A DNA stretch of 14,180 nucleotides. Origin: DAOUEG01 sp964589285. GTDB taxonomy: Bacteria > Chloroflexota > Dehalococcoidia > Dehalococcoidales > RBG-16-60-22. The stretch is from assembly GCA_964589285.1 (NCBI GenBank), contig CAZPSP010000060.1, positions 1 to 14,180 of the forward strand, given 5' to 3'. Positions 6,085-12,351 of this stretch are shown here, piece after piece. Positions within the stretch are counted from its first letter, which is position 1. Each line of letters starts with the position of its first letter. Made by a program: the position numbers and the translations under genes. The notes under the pieces were generated by a model that was not told the DNA's origin, did not search any database, and was given only the letters and a program-made list of their open reading frames with translations.

Positions 6085-6231
6085 TAGTTTTGGTACTATT
6101 TGCATCTGGTTGATTGATAAAGCCAGTGTCATTGCGAAGGGCCTTCAGGCCCTGTGGCAATCTCGAAGATCGGGATTGCTTCGCTACGCTCGCAAAGACA
6201 ACATGTGTGACCAACCAAAACCAAGCAGAAC
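6085..6231 (-). mobile_element. MITE-like inverted-repeat element, copy A
   Basis: Terminal inverted repeats TAGTTTTGGT (6085-6094) and ACCAAAACCA (6214-6223, one mismatch) bound a non-coding element of about 140 bp. Inside are nested inverted arms TGTCATTGCG (6127-6136) and CGCAAAGACA (6191-6200) and a perfect hairpin AGGGCC-TTCA-GGCCCT (6138-6153). Read on the minus strand it is homologous along its length to 9984-10118. It has no coding capacity for a transposase, so it would be non-autonomous. It lies between the divergent NYN and gatC promoters. No clear target-site duplication was seen. Confidence 0.65.
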
Positions 6232-6270
6232 CATAGTTTTCATGAAATACGGAACGTTTGAGCGTAGCGG

Positions 6271-6300
6271 TTGCCGCTGGAGAAAGGCCGGTGTTATAAT
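6271..6300 (+). promoter_or_regulatory. Predicted promoter of gatC-gatA
   Basis: TTGCCG (6271-6276), an 18-nt spacer and consensus TATAAT (6295-6300), preceded by TG one base upstream (TGTTATAAT), which is an extended -10. Transcription would begin near 6307, about 40 nt before gatC. Confidence 0.6.
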
Positions 6301-6347
6301 CGGAACGTACCTCGAACGTAAAAAATCAGCTTTCCCCGGAGATCATC

Positions 6348-6635
6348 ATGAAAGTTAGCAGAGAAGACGTGCTGCACATCGCCCGGCTGGCCCGGATAGC
6401 CCTGACGGAAGAGGAGACGGAACGCTACAGCGAGCAGCTATCGAACCTGTTCGAGCATTTTGAAGTGCTCCAGGAGGTGAACACCGATGACGTGCCGCCA
6501 ACGACGCAATCCGTGGAACTGCGCAGCGTCATGCGGGAAGATATTCCCCATACATCACTGACCCAGGATGAGGTCCTGGCGAACGCGCCGCGGCGTGAGG
6601 ACGACAGTTTCCGCGTCAAACCGGTGCTGGACTGA
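6348..6635 (+). CDS. gatC: Asp-tRNA(Asn)/Glu-tRNA(Gln) amidotransferase subunit C
   Basis: 95 residues, the usual GatC length. ATG 6348 has GGAG 6 nt upstream. The N-terminus MKVSREDVLHIARLARIAL and the following ETERYSEQLSNLFEHFEVL helix are characteristic, as is the C-terminal stretch reading REDIPHTSLTQDEVL and ending F-RVKPVLD. GatC wraps around GatA and stabilises the GatCAB complex, which converts misacylated Glu-tRNA(Gln) or Asp-tRNA(Asn) to the correct amide form in the cytoplasm. It is directly upstream of gatA (29 nt) and downstream of a TGTTATAAT promoter. gatB is not in the window. Confidence 0.96.
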   Translation: MKVSREDVLHIARLARIALTEEETERYSEQLSNLFEHFEVLQEVNTDDVPPTTQSVELRSVMREDIPHTSLTQDEVLANAPRREDDSFRVKPVLD

Positions 6636-6664
6636 TCCGGCAGATTATAGAACAGGATGTAGAC

Positions 6665-8104
6665 ATGGTCACGATTCATGAAGCCGTCAAACTCCTCAGG
6701 GAGAAGAAAACAACGTCCGTCGAACTGACGCAGCAGTACCTGAAGCGCATCGAGGAAGCGGACCCGAAGGTCAACGCGCTGGTGACGGTCACGGCGGACC
6801 GCGCCCTGGAACAGGCCAAGCGGGCGGATGCCCGGATCGCGGCCGGTGAAGCCGCGCCGATGGCGGGCATTCCCATCATCATCAAGGACGTTATCAGCAC
6901 GAAGGGCGTGCGTACCACCTGTTCCTCGAAGATGCTGGAAAACTACGTACCGGTCTATAATGCCACGGTCATGGACAAGCTCGACGTCGCCGGGGCGGTA
7001 ATGCTCGGCAAAGCCAACATGGACGAATTCGCGATGGGTTCCTCCACGGAAAACTCGGCTTTCTTCACGACGAAGAACCCCTGGGACCTTACCCGCGTTC
7101 CCGGCGGGTCCAGCGGAGGTTCAGCGGTGGCGGTGGCGGCGGGAGAGGCCGTCTGCTCGCTCGGGTCGGATACGGGCGGGAGCATCCGCCAGCCGGCGGG
7201 GTTCTGTTCCGTGGTGGGAATGAAGCCCACTTACGGGCGGGTCAGCCGGTACGGACTGGTGGCTTTCGCCAGTTCGCTCGACCAGATCGGGCCGTTCACA
7301 CAGGACGTGGAGGACGCCGCGATATTACTGGGCGCCATCGCCGGTGTAGATGAACGCGATTCCACGTCCGTGCCGGAGCCGGTGCCGGACTACACCGCCG
7401 CGCTCAAGCCGGACCTCAAGGGGATGAAGCTCGGCGTCCCGAAGGAATACTACGTAGAGGGGATGGAGCCGGCGGTTTCAAACGCGATGAAAGCCGTCCT
7501 GAGTACATTGGAAGACCTTGGCGCGGAACTGGAAGAGATATCCCTGCCCTCCACGCCGTACGCACTGGCCGTGTACTACATCATCGCGCCGTCCGAATGT
7601 TCCGCCAACCTGGCCCGGTACGACGGCGTCAAGTACGGCTACTCCTACGACGGCGAGACGATGTGGGAGTCCATGGAGAGGACGCGTGAGAACGGGTTCG
7701 GGCCGGAGGTCAAGCGGCGCATCATGCTCGGCACGTACGCGCTCTCCGCCGGCTATTATGATGCCTGGTACCTCAAGGCGCAGAAGGTAAGAACTCTCAT
7801 ACGCCGGGAGTTCGATGCCGCTTTTGAAAAGTACGACGCTCTTATCACGCCAACGTCTCCCACCGTGCCGTTCAAGATAGGGGAAAGGACGGACGACCCG
7901 CTGTCCATGTACCTCAGCGATATCTGTACGCTGCCGGTGAACATTGCCGGGATACCGGGGATTTCAGTGCCCGCGGGGTTCTCGGACGGGCTGCCGATAG
8001 GGATGCAGGTTTTGGCCAAGAACTTCGACGAATCCACGATGCTGCGGGTGGCCTATGCGTACGAACAGGCTACGGAGTGGCATAAGAGGAAGCCGGAATT
8101 GTAA
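6665..8104 (+). CDS. gatA: Asp-tRNA(Asn)/Glu-tRNA(Gln) amidotransferase subunit A
   Basis: 479 residues, full length for GatA. The amidase-signature catalytic triad is visible: K74 in IIIKD, the cis-Ser S149 in GGSSGGS, and nucleophile S173 in GSDTGGSIRQP. The spacing between the three residues equals that of characterised GatA enzymes. GatA hydrolyses glutamine and delivers ammonia to GatB, which amidates the activated tRNA-bound Glu or Asp. The C-terminal half ends in ALITPTSPTVPFKIG, NIAGIPGISVPAGF and MQVLAKNFDE blocks typical of the subunit. The ribosome-binding site is weak (AGGATG), so translation probably benefits from gatC. A DUF402 gene starts 5 nt after its stop. Confidence 0.97.
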   Translation: MVTIHEAVKLLREKKTTSVELTQQYLKRIEEADPKVNALVTVTADRALEQAKRADARIAAGEAAPMAGIPIIIKDVISTKGVRTTCSSKMLENYVPVYNATVMDKLDVAGAVMLGKANMDEFAMGSSTENSAFFTTKNPWDLTRVPGGSSGGSAVAVAAGEAVCSLGSDTGGSIRQPAGFCSVVGMKPTYGRVSRYGLVAFASSLDQIGPFTQDVEDAAILLGAIAGVDERDSTSVPEPVPDYTAALKPDLKGMKLGVPKEYYVEGMEPAVSNAMKAVLSTLEDLGAELEEISLPSTPYALAVYYIIAPSECSANLARYDGVKYGYSYDGETMWESMERTRENGFGPEVKRRIMLGTYALSAGYYDAWYLKAQKVRTLIRREFDAAFEKYDALITPTSPTVPFKIGERTDDPLSMYLSDICTLPVNIAGIPGISVPAGFSDGLPIGMQVLAKNFDESTMLRVAYAYEQATEWHKRKPEL

Positions 8105-8108
8105 GTCA

Positions 8109-8732
8109 ATGCGGGAGGAAGACCGTTTTTTTACCGGCCAAACCATCGTTACCCGCGAGGTATGGAACGGCAAGCTGCTCCGGGCCGTCCCGGTCACCGT
8201 CGTGCGGGACGACCCGGAGATAATCGCTCTCTATGCTCCGCGCACTACCGCTTATAAATACCCGCTGACGTCCGCCGGGGAACGGGTCAGACCGTGTCAA
8301 CGACTGTCCGGCGACTGGGTGCTGACAGAGCGGCGCGCCGAGCAATGGTCATCCCTGCGGCTGGCGATTCCCGGCGAATGTTATTCCGTTATACTCTTCC
8401 GCGACCCGGACCTTACCGTGGGCCGGTGGTACATCAACCTGGAAGACCCGCTGGAGCGGACAGCTCATGGGTTCATCGTGCGGGACCATTTCCTGGACGT
8501 GCTGGTGGCGGGGGACCTGTCATCCTGGGAATGGAAGGACGAAGATGAGTTTGCGGAGGCAATCGACCTCGGCATGGTGCATCCGGAGAAGGCCGCATTA
8601 CTGCGGTCCGAGGGGCGGAGGGTCGCCGAGTGGATCTGCTCCGGCACGTCGCCTTTTAACGAGTGGCGGGAGTGGCGTCCCGATCCCGCCTGGACGGTCC
8701 CGGAGTTTCCTCCCGGGTGGGATGGGGTATGA
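8109..8732 (+). CDS. DUF402 (FomD/Ntdp-like) family protein
   Basis: 207 residues from ATG 8109, 5 nt after the gatA stop. The frame extends upstream to 8055, but that part lies inside gatA. The DUF402 barrel is recognised by IPGECYSVILFRDPDL and WYINLEDPLERT in the middle, then the acidic run RDHFLDVLVAGDL and DEDEFAEAIDLGMV, and a final helix AALLRSEGRRVAEWI. Characterised relatives are metal-dependent nucleoside di- and triphosphate or phosphonate-nucleotide hydrolases; whether this one is an enzyme is not shown. No clear Shine-Dalgarno lies before it, so it is likely translated by coupling to gatA. Confidence 0.75.
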   Translation: MREEDRFFTGQTIVTREVWNGKLLRAVPVTVVRDDPEIIALYAPRTTAYKYPLTSAGERVRPCQRLSGDWVLTERRAEQWSSLRLAIPGECYSVILFRDPDLTVGRWYINLEDPLERTAHGFIVRDHFLDVLVAGDLSSWEWKDEDEFAEAIDLGMVHPEKAALLRSEGRRVAEWICSGTSPFNEWREWRPDPAWTVPEFPPGWDGV

Positions 8733-8788
8733 GCTCGGGGTATTTTTTTATTATTTGATGTGATATATACTGGTATTGAGGTAGTGTA

Positions 8789-8998
8789 ATGAGTACCACA
8801 CAGTCTCGAGCAGAGATCTTCATGATGGCGTTGGAATCGCTATCGAAATCCGAGAAACGTGTTGTTATTAGCCGTCTTCTTGAAGATGAAGAACTCAGGG
8901 AAGACTTGATTGATATAGCAGTCTATGAACAGCGTAAAAATGAACCCTCACGTCCATTCTCTGAATACTTAGAGGGAAAACAACAGCGGAAAAACTAA
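8789..8998 (+). CDS. Putative antitoxin of a RelE/ParE-type pair
   Basis: 69 residues, start ATG 8789 with GAGGT 6 nt upstream. The protein is small, helical and acidic in its centre (LLEDEELREDLIDIA), with a Gln/Lys-rich disordered end suited to wrapping a toxin. It is not recognised by a strong motif; the role comes from its position 3 nt before a clear RelE-like toxin. The local DNA is AT-richer than the neighbouring gat genes, suggesting acquisition by transfer. An AT-rich stretch at 8741-8771, including TATACT, may hold its promoter. Confidence 0.7.
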   Translation: MSTTQSRAEIFMMALESLSKSEKRVVISRLLEDEELREDLIDIAVYEQRKNEPSRPFSEYLEGKQQRKN

Positions 8999-9001
8999 AC
9001 C

Positions 9002-9253
9002 GTGTACGAAGTCAATATCGTCGCGTCGGCTGAGAAAGACTTAGACAGGCTGCCGGGTTCAATCTCTTCACGGATTTCCAGACGAATATTATCTCTCAAA
9101 TCAAATCCACGTCCACGCGGTGTAAAAAAACTCATCAATCGTAAGCTGTTTAGAATCCGTGTTGGCGACTACAGGATACTGTTCGAGATCAACGATTCTC
9201 AGCACATGGTGACGGTCATAGCAATTGGACACCGGCGCGAGGTGTACGATTGA
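9002..9253 (+). CDS. RelE/ParE-superfamily toxin
   Basis: 83 residues from GTG 9002. The sequence shows the compact RelE fold pattern: an N-terminal strand YEVNIVASAEKDLDRLP, two helices with SSRISRRI, then KLFRIRVGDYRILFEI and a terminal VIAIGHRREVYD. R51, R53, R58, H77, R78 and Y82 correspond to the basic and aromatic positions used by RelE-type mRNA interferases. In the family such toxins cleave mRNA in the ribosome or, in ParE, poison gyrase. It directly follows its presumed antitoxin, with only 3 nt between them, so translation is probably coupled. Whether it is RelE-like or ParE-like in target cannot be told from sequence. Confidence 0.87.
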   Translation: MYEVNIVASAEKDLDRLPGSISSRISRRILSLKSNPRPRGVKKLINRKLFRIRVGDYRILFEINDSQHMVTVIAIGHRREVYD

Positions 9254-9393
9254 CCTCGTATTTGCCAAGACCCTCCGGTATCAGCTTCGACCGCGGTGAT
9301 ACCGTTATCGTCAACCGGATTTTACCGGGAGAGTACACGGACACCCATCAGTCTGGATGAATTGATTTCAAAAATGCTAAAATCGGAGTAGAG

Positions 9394-9867
9394 ATGGATA
9401 CTTACGAAGCCGGCAGCGCCTGGTACCAGCGGGTGGAATCGGACATAGCCAACCTGAAGCTGACCCTGGACAAAAAGCAGAGGGCGGCGTTTCAGTTGGA
9501 CCTGCTTCTCCGTATTGCGCGCCGGCTGGACGAGTTCTCTCTTACCTGCCAGGACTGCGGGGATTACAAACAGCAGGTCACCGGACTATTGCAGGAGGCG
9601 CCCAATCTTGCCCAGTTCCCTTCGAAGGAAAGCACAAAGCTCTACCGGAAAGCGGTGAATGATATCGCGGCCCATCTCAAGAAGCAGCACAAGCTGGTAG
9701 ACCAGGGGACGTATATGGGAGTCGGGATCGGTATCGGCTCCGGTCTCGGCACGGCTCTGGCGGCGTCTCTGCAGAACCCGGGCTATACCGGGATCGGGGT
9801 TGCGCTTGGCGTTGCCATCGGCGCGGCGCTGGATGCCAGGGCAAAGAAAACAGGGAAAGTAATCTAG
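9394..9867 (+). CDS. Hypothetical protein with C-terminal glycine-rich membrane segments
   Basis: 157 residues, not recognised. ATG 9394 has GGAG 5 nt upstream. Residues 1-100 are soluble and helical, with a pair of cysteines, C52-x2-C55, in the sequence CQDCGDY that could bind metal or be redox-active. Residues 107-125 and 131-147 are Gly/Ala-rich hydrophobic segments (GVGIGIGSGLGTALAA and GIGVALGVAIGAAL), a glycine-zipper-like pattern pointing to two membrane or self-packing helices. The tail is short and basic. It stands alone after the toxin-antitoxin pair and before a repeat region. Base composition is GC-rich like the core genes, so it is likely native. Function unknown. Confidence 0.75.
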   Translation: MDTYEAGSAWYQRVESDIANLKLTLDKKQRAAFQLDLLLRIARRLDEFSLTCQDCGDYKQQVTGLLQEAPNLAQFPSKESTKLYRKAVNDIAAHLKKQHKLVDQGTYMGVGIGIGSGLGTALAASLQNPGYTGIGVALGVAIGAALDARAKKTGKVI

Positions 9868-9876
9868 TAATTCAAA

Positions 9877-9919
9877 CGTAAAAGGTCAAAAGTCAAAACT
9901 ACAAGTCAAAGGTTAAAAG
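9877..9919. repeat. AAAAGTC/AAAGGTC heptad repeat tract
   Basis: Imperfect copies of the same heptads that make up the repeat flanking the assembly gap: AAAAGGTCAAAAGTCAAAAC, then AAGTCAAAGGTTAAAAGTG. The heptads are degenerate here. It begins about 10 nt after the hypothetical gene's stop codon. Confidence 0.6.
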
Positions 9920-9983
9920 TGTGCCTTTAGAGTTTGCGGCTGCCCGATGGTTGTGCCGGTTGCGTTGTTCTTTTCCGCGTCAT

Positions 9984-10118
9984 GTTCTGTTTAGTTTTGG
10001 TTGTTTTTCCTGTTTTTGCGAGCGTCGTGAAGTAATCTCTATCCCTGGGATCGCCACGGGGTCTGAAGACCCCTCGCCGTGACAGGGCCTTTAGTTGATC
10101 AACCAAATGCAAATAGTA
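9984..10118 (+). mobile_element. MITE-like inverted-repeat element, copy B
   Basis: Homologous to copy A at 6094-6231 but in the opposite orientation. The ends match closely (GTTCTGTTTAGTTTTGGTTG here against GTTCTGCTTGGTTTTGGTTG; CAACCAAATGCAAATAGTA against CAACCAGATGCAAATAGTA). The 70-nt core agrees at about 54 positions by eye. Its hairpin GGGGTC-TGAA-GACCCC (10058-10073) is perfect although two base pairs differ from copy A, so changes are compensatory. It lies just upstream of the Lrp-family gene promoter. Confidence 0.65.
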
Positions 10119-10153
10119 TAACCCGTTCGCTCTTTCTACGGATTCCTGAACTC

Positions 10154-10162
10154 TGCTATAAT
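10154..10162 (+). promoter_or_regulatory. Extended -10 promoter of the Lrp-family gene
   Basis: TGCTATAAT (10154-10162) is a perfect extended -10 box, 47 nt before the start codon. No good -35 lies 16-18 nt upstream, which extended -10 promoters tolerate. It is about 40 nt beyond the end of MITE-like copy B. Confidence 0.55.
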
Positions 10163-10208
10163 GGTCTCATATTCCGATGGCTGTGCCAGGTTTGTGAGGA
10201 GGCCGGTG

Positions 10209-10691
10209 ATGCTGAAAGAAATTCTTAAAATCCTTGAAAATGATGCCCGCACTACCACGAAGCAGTTGGCTACGATGACCGGCGCGCCTGTTGCGGAGAT
10301 CAATAAAATGCTCAAGCAGGCGGAAAAAGACCGCACGATCCTCAAGTACAAGACGGTGGTTGACTGGGACAAGATAGAAGAGGAGCAGGTCCGGGCGCTC
10401 ATCGAGGTGAAGGTCAAGCCGGAACCGGAGGCGGGGTTCGACATTATTGCCGGGCGGCTGGCGCAGTACGACCAGGTGCGCTCGCTTTACCTGGCTTCCG
10501 GGACCTATGACCTGCTGCTGGTCGTTACAGGCAAGACGGAACGCAAGATCGCCGATTTCGTTTCCCAGAACCTTGCCCACCTGGAAGGCGTGCAGTCCAC
10601 AGAAACGCATTTTGTTCTCAAACGGTACAAAGAAGACGGCGAAATACTTGGCAACGGGGAGGGAGTGAAGCGGCAGCGCGTCGTCCTGTAG
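10209..10691 (+). CDS. Lrp/AsnC family transcriptional regulator
   Basis: 160 residues. ATG 10209 is chosen over the upstream ATG 10161 because GAGGAGG lies 6 nt before it and the Lrp domain begins at once; the upstream ATG overlaps the -10 box. Residues 1-55 (ILKILENDARTTTKQLATMTGAP, then EINKMLKQAEKDRTILKYKTVV) form the N-terminal winged helix-turn-helix. Residues 63-143 form the ligand-binding RAM/AsnC domain with LIEVKVKPEPEAGFD, YLASGTYDLLLVVTG and HFVLKRYKEDG. Family members assemble as octamers and respond to amino acids. It precedes an aminotransferase by 25 nt and probably controls it and itself. Confidence 0.9.
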   Translation: MLKEILKILENDARTTTKQLATMTGAPVAEINKMLKQAEKDRTILKYKTVVDWDKIEEEQVRALIEVKVKPEPEAGFDIIAGRLAQYDQVRSLYLASGTYDLLLVVTGKTERKIADFVSQNLAHLEGVQSTETHFVLKRYKEDGEILGNGEGVKRQRVVL

Positions 10692-10716
10692 ACCGTTCGC
10701 CCTGAGCGATACCAGC

Positions 10717-11913
10717 ATGAATGCAAAAAAATCCGATAAATCCGGTCCCTTTAGCAGGTTCATATCCGTGCGCGCCAATCAAATCTCACCCTCCGGCATC
10801 CGCAAGTTCTTCGATCTGTTGATGTCCATGGACGACGTGATTTCCCTGGGCGTCGGCGAGCCGGACTACGCCACGCCCTGGCATATCAGCGAGGCCGCGG
10901 TGAAGTCACTGGAACGCGGCCTGACCATGTATACTTCCAATTCCGGCATCCTCGAGCTGCGCGAGGAGACCGCGCGGTACATGAACGGCAAGTACGGCGT
11001 GGAGTATGAGCCCGCCGGGGAAATCCTGATCACCGTGGGGGTCAGCGAGGCCATGGACCTGACGATGAGGGCCATCATCAATCCCGGCGACGAGGTGATC
11101 ATGCCGGAACCGTACTATGTAGCGTATCCGTCCTGCGTCATCCTGGCCGGCGGGACCCCGGTACTGGTATCCACCCGGCAGGAAGACGGTTTCGAGATTG
11201 ACCCGGTGGAAATCGAGAAGCGCATCACACCCAGGACGAAGGCGATATTCCTGGGGTATCCCTCCAACCCCACCGGCGGCGTCATGCCGCGAGAGAAGCT
11301 CCAGGCCATTGCCGACCTGGCGGAGAAGCACAACCTGCTCGTTATTTCCGATGAGATATACGCCCGTTTGACCTACGGCGTCGAGCATACCTGTTTCAGC
11401 AGCCTGCCCCGCGCCCGGGAGCGGACGATACTGCTCGGAGGTTTTTCCAAGGCCTGGGCGATGACCGGCTGGCGGGTCGGGTTCGCGATGGCACCGAAGG
11501 AAATCATCGCCGCCATGACGAAGATACACCAGTACACCATCATGAGCGCTCCGACGATGGCCCAGGTGGCTGCGCTGGAGGCATTAAAGACCGGCGAAGC
11601 GGACGTCGAGGAAATGGTCGCGGATTACAACCGGCGGCGTCTCGTGATCGTCAAGGGATTGAACGACATCGGTCTTCCCTGCCACGAACCGAAGGGCGCC
11701 TTTTACGCCTTCCCGAACATTACCAGCACCGGCATGAACTCCGAGACGTTCTCGGAAGAGCTGCTCAAGGAAGAGAGGGTGGCCGTGGTGCCGGGAGCGG
11801 CGTTCGGTAAGAGCGGCGAGGGGCACGTGCGGTGCTGTTATGCCACCTCGCTGGCGGAGATAGACGAGGCGCTCCACCGGATAGGGCGGTTCGTGAAGAA
11901 GCACCGGAAGTAG
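10717..11913 (+). CDS. Class I/II pyridoxal-phosphate aminotransferase
   Basis: 398 residues, the usual length for fold-type I aspartate/alanine-type aminotransferases. Visible PLP residues are N184 in YPSNPTG, D212 and Y215 in SDEIY, the Schiff-base lysine K245 in GGFSKAWAMTGWR, R253, and the carboxylate-binding R372 in HVRCCYA. The reaction is transfer of an amino group between an amino acid and a 2-oxoacid; specificity (Asp, Ala, aromatic or other) cannot be set from sequence. The start ATG 10717 has no strong Shine-Dalgarno, and the first 20 residues look like an extension; coupling to the Lrp gene is likely. HicBA follows after a stop codon that overlaps the hicB ribosome-binding site. 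Confidence 0.94.
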   Translation: MNAKKSDKSGPFSRFISVRANQISPSGIRKFFDLLMSMDDVISLGVGEPDYATPWHISEAAVKSLERGLTMYTSNSGILELREETARYMNGKYGVEYEPAGEILITVGVSEAMDLTMRAIINPGDEVIMPEPYYVAYPSCVILAGGTPVLVSTRQEDGFEIDPVEIEKRITPRTKAIFLGYPSNPTGGVMPREKLQAIADLAEKHNLLVISDEIYARLTYGVEHTCFSSLPRARERTILLGGFSKAWAMTGWRVGFAMAPKEIIAAMTKIHQYTIMSAPTMAQVAALEALKTGEADVEEMVADYNRRRLVIVKGLNDIGLPCHEPKGAFYAFPNITSTGMNSETFSEELLKEERVAVVPGAAFGKSGEGHVRCCYATSLAEIDEALHRIGRFVKKHRK

Positions 11914-11920
11914 GAGGAGG

Positions 11921-12127
11921 ATGATGAAGATCAAAGTTGTCCTTGAGCCGGCAGAAGAAGGAGGTTTTACTGTATATGTACCTTCTTTGCCTGGTTGTAT
12001 AAGCGAAGGCGACACGGAAAATGAAGCTTTACAAAATATCAGAGAAGCAATAGAACTCTACCTTGAACCTATTGAGGATGACATCGTTAAAGATAGCAAT
12101 ACCAGGGTAAAAGAGGTCGTTGTGTAA
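11921..12127 (+). CDS. hicB: HicB-like antitoxin (short form)
   Basis: About 68 residues. Two ATG codons at 11921 and 11924 are possible; the second is better spaced from AGGAGG (11912-11917), which overlaps the aminotransferase stop. The sequence gives the partial RNase H-like HicB fold: KVVLEPAEEGGFTVYVPSLPGCISEGDTENEALQNIREAIELYLE. This is the typical HicB core, ending without a separate DNA-binding domain. The family neutralises HicA by direct binding. The local DNA is AT-richer than the aminotransferase, pointing to transfer. Gene order is antitoxin before toxin, the reverse of the classical hicA-hicB order. Confidence 0.88.
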   Translation: MMKIKVVLEPAEEGGFTVYVPSLPGCISEGDTENEALQNIREAIELYLEPIEDDIVKDSNTRVKEVVV

Positions 12128-12351
12128 TGGATTTGGCAGGGCTGTCATACCGAAAGGTAGTAAAAGCTCTCCAGCGTGCAGGTTTCATCATCGTCAGACA
12201 AAAAGGAAGTCATATCCGGCTTCATAAAAGAACAAGCAACGAGGTCATTAAAATAACTGTTCCGGCACATTCACCAATTAAAAAGGGTACTTTATCCCGC
12301 ATAATCAAGGATGCTCATCTCACTATCGAGGAATTCGGTTCACTTCTCTAG
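12127..12351 (+). CDS. hicA: HicA toxin, mRNA interferase
   Basis: 74 residues; its ATG shares one base with the hicB TAA, so the pair is translationally coupled. The double-stranded-RNA-binding-like HicA fold is recognised by YRKVVKALQRAGF and the active-site segment QKGSH29IRLHK, where H29 is the catalytic histidine of the family. The tail VPAHSPIKKGTLSRIIKDA is also typical. HicA toxins cleave mRNA and tmRNA when released from HicB. The gene ends at a TAG that shares a CTAG tetranucleotide with the convergent transporter gene, leaving no intergenic space and no visible terminator. Confidence 0.92.
   Translation: MDLAGLSYRKVVKALQRAGFIIVRQKGSHIRLHKRTSNEVIKITVPAHSPIKKGTLSRIIKDAHLTIEEFGSLL

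Noticed and set aside
8695..8756. Terminator after the DUF402 gene
   Set aside because: A run of T at 8742-8749 follows only a 5-bp CCCGG/CCGGG stem located about 25 nt upstream, so stem and T run are not properly joined.
8771..8798. TGGTA/TACCA inverted repeat over the RelE-type antitoxin start
   Set aside because: Five-base arms with an 18-nt spacer are too weak to claim an operator.
10161..10208. Upstream start for the Lrp-family gene at 10161
   Set aside because: The ATG overlaps the TATAAT box, lacks a ribosome-binding site and adds residues not part of the Lrp domain.
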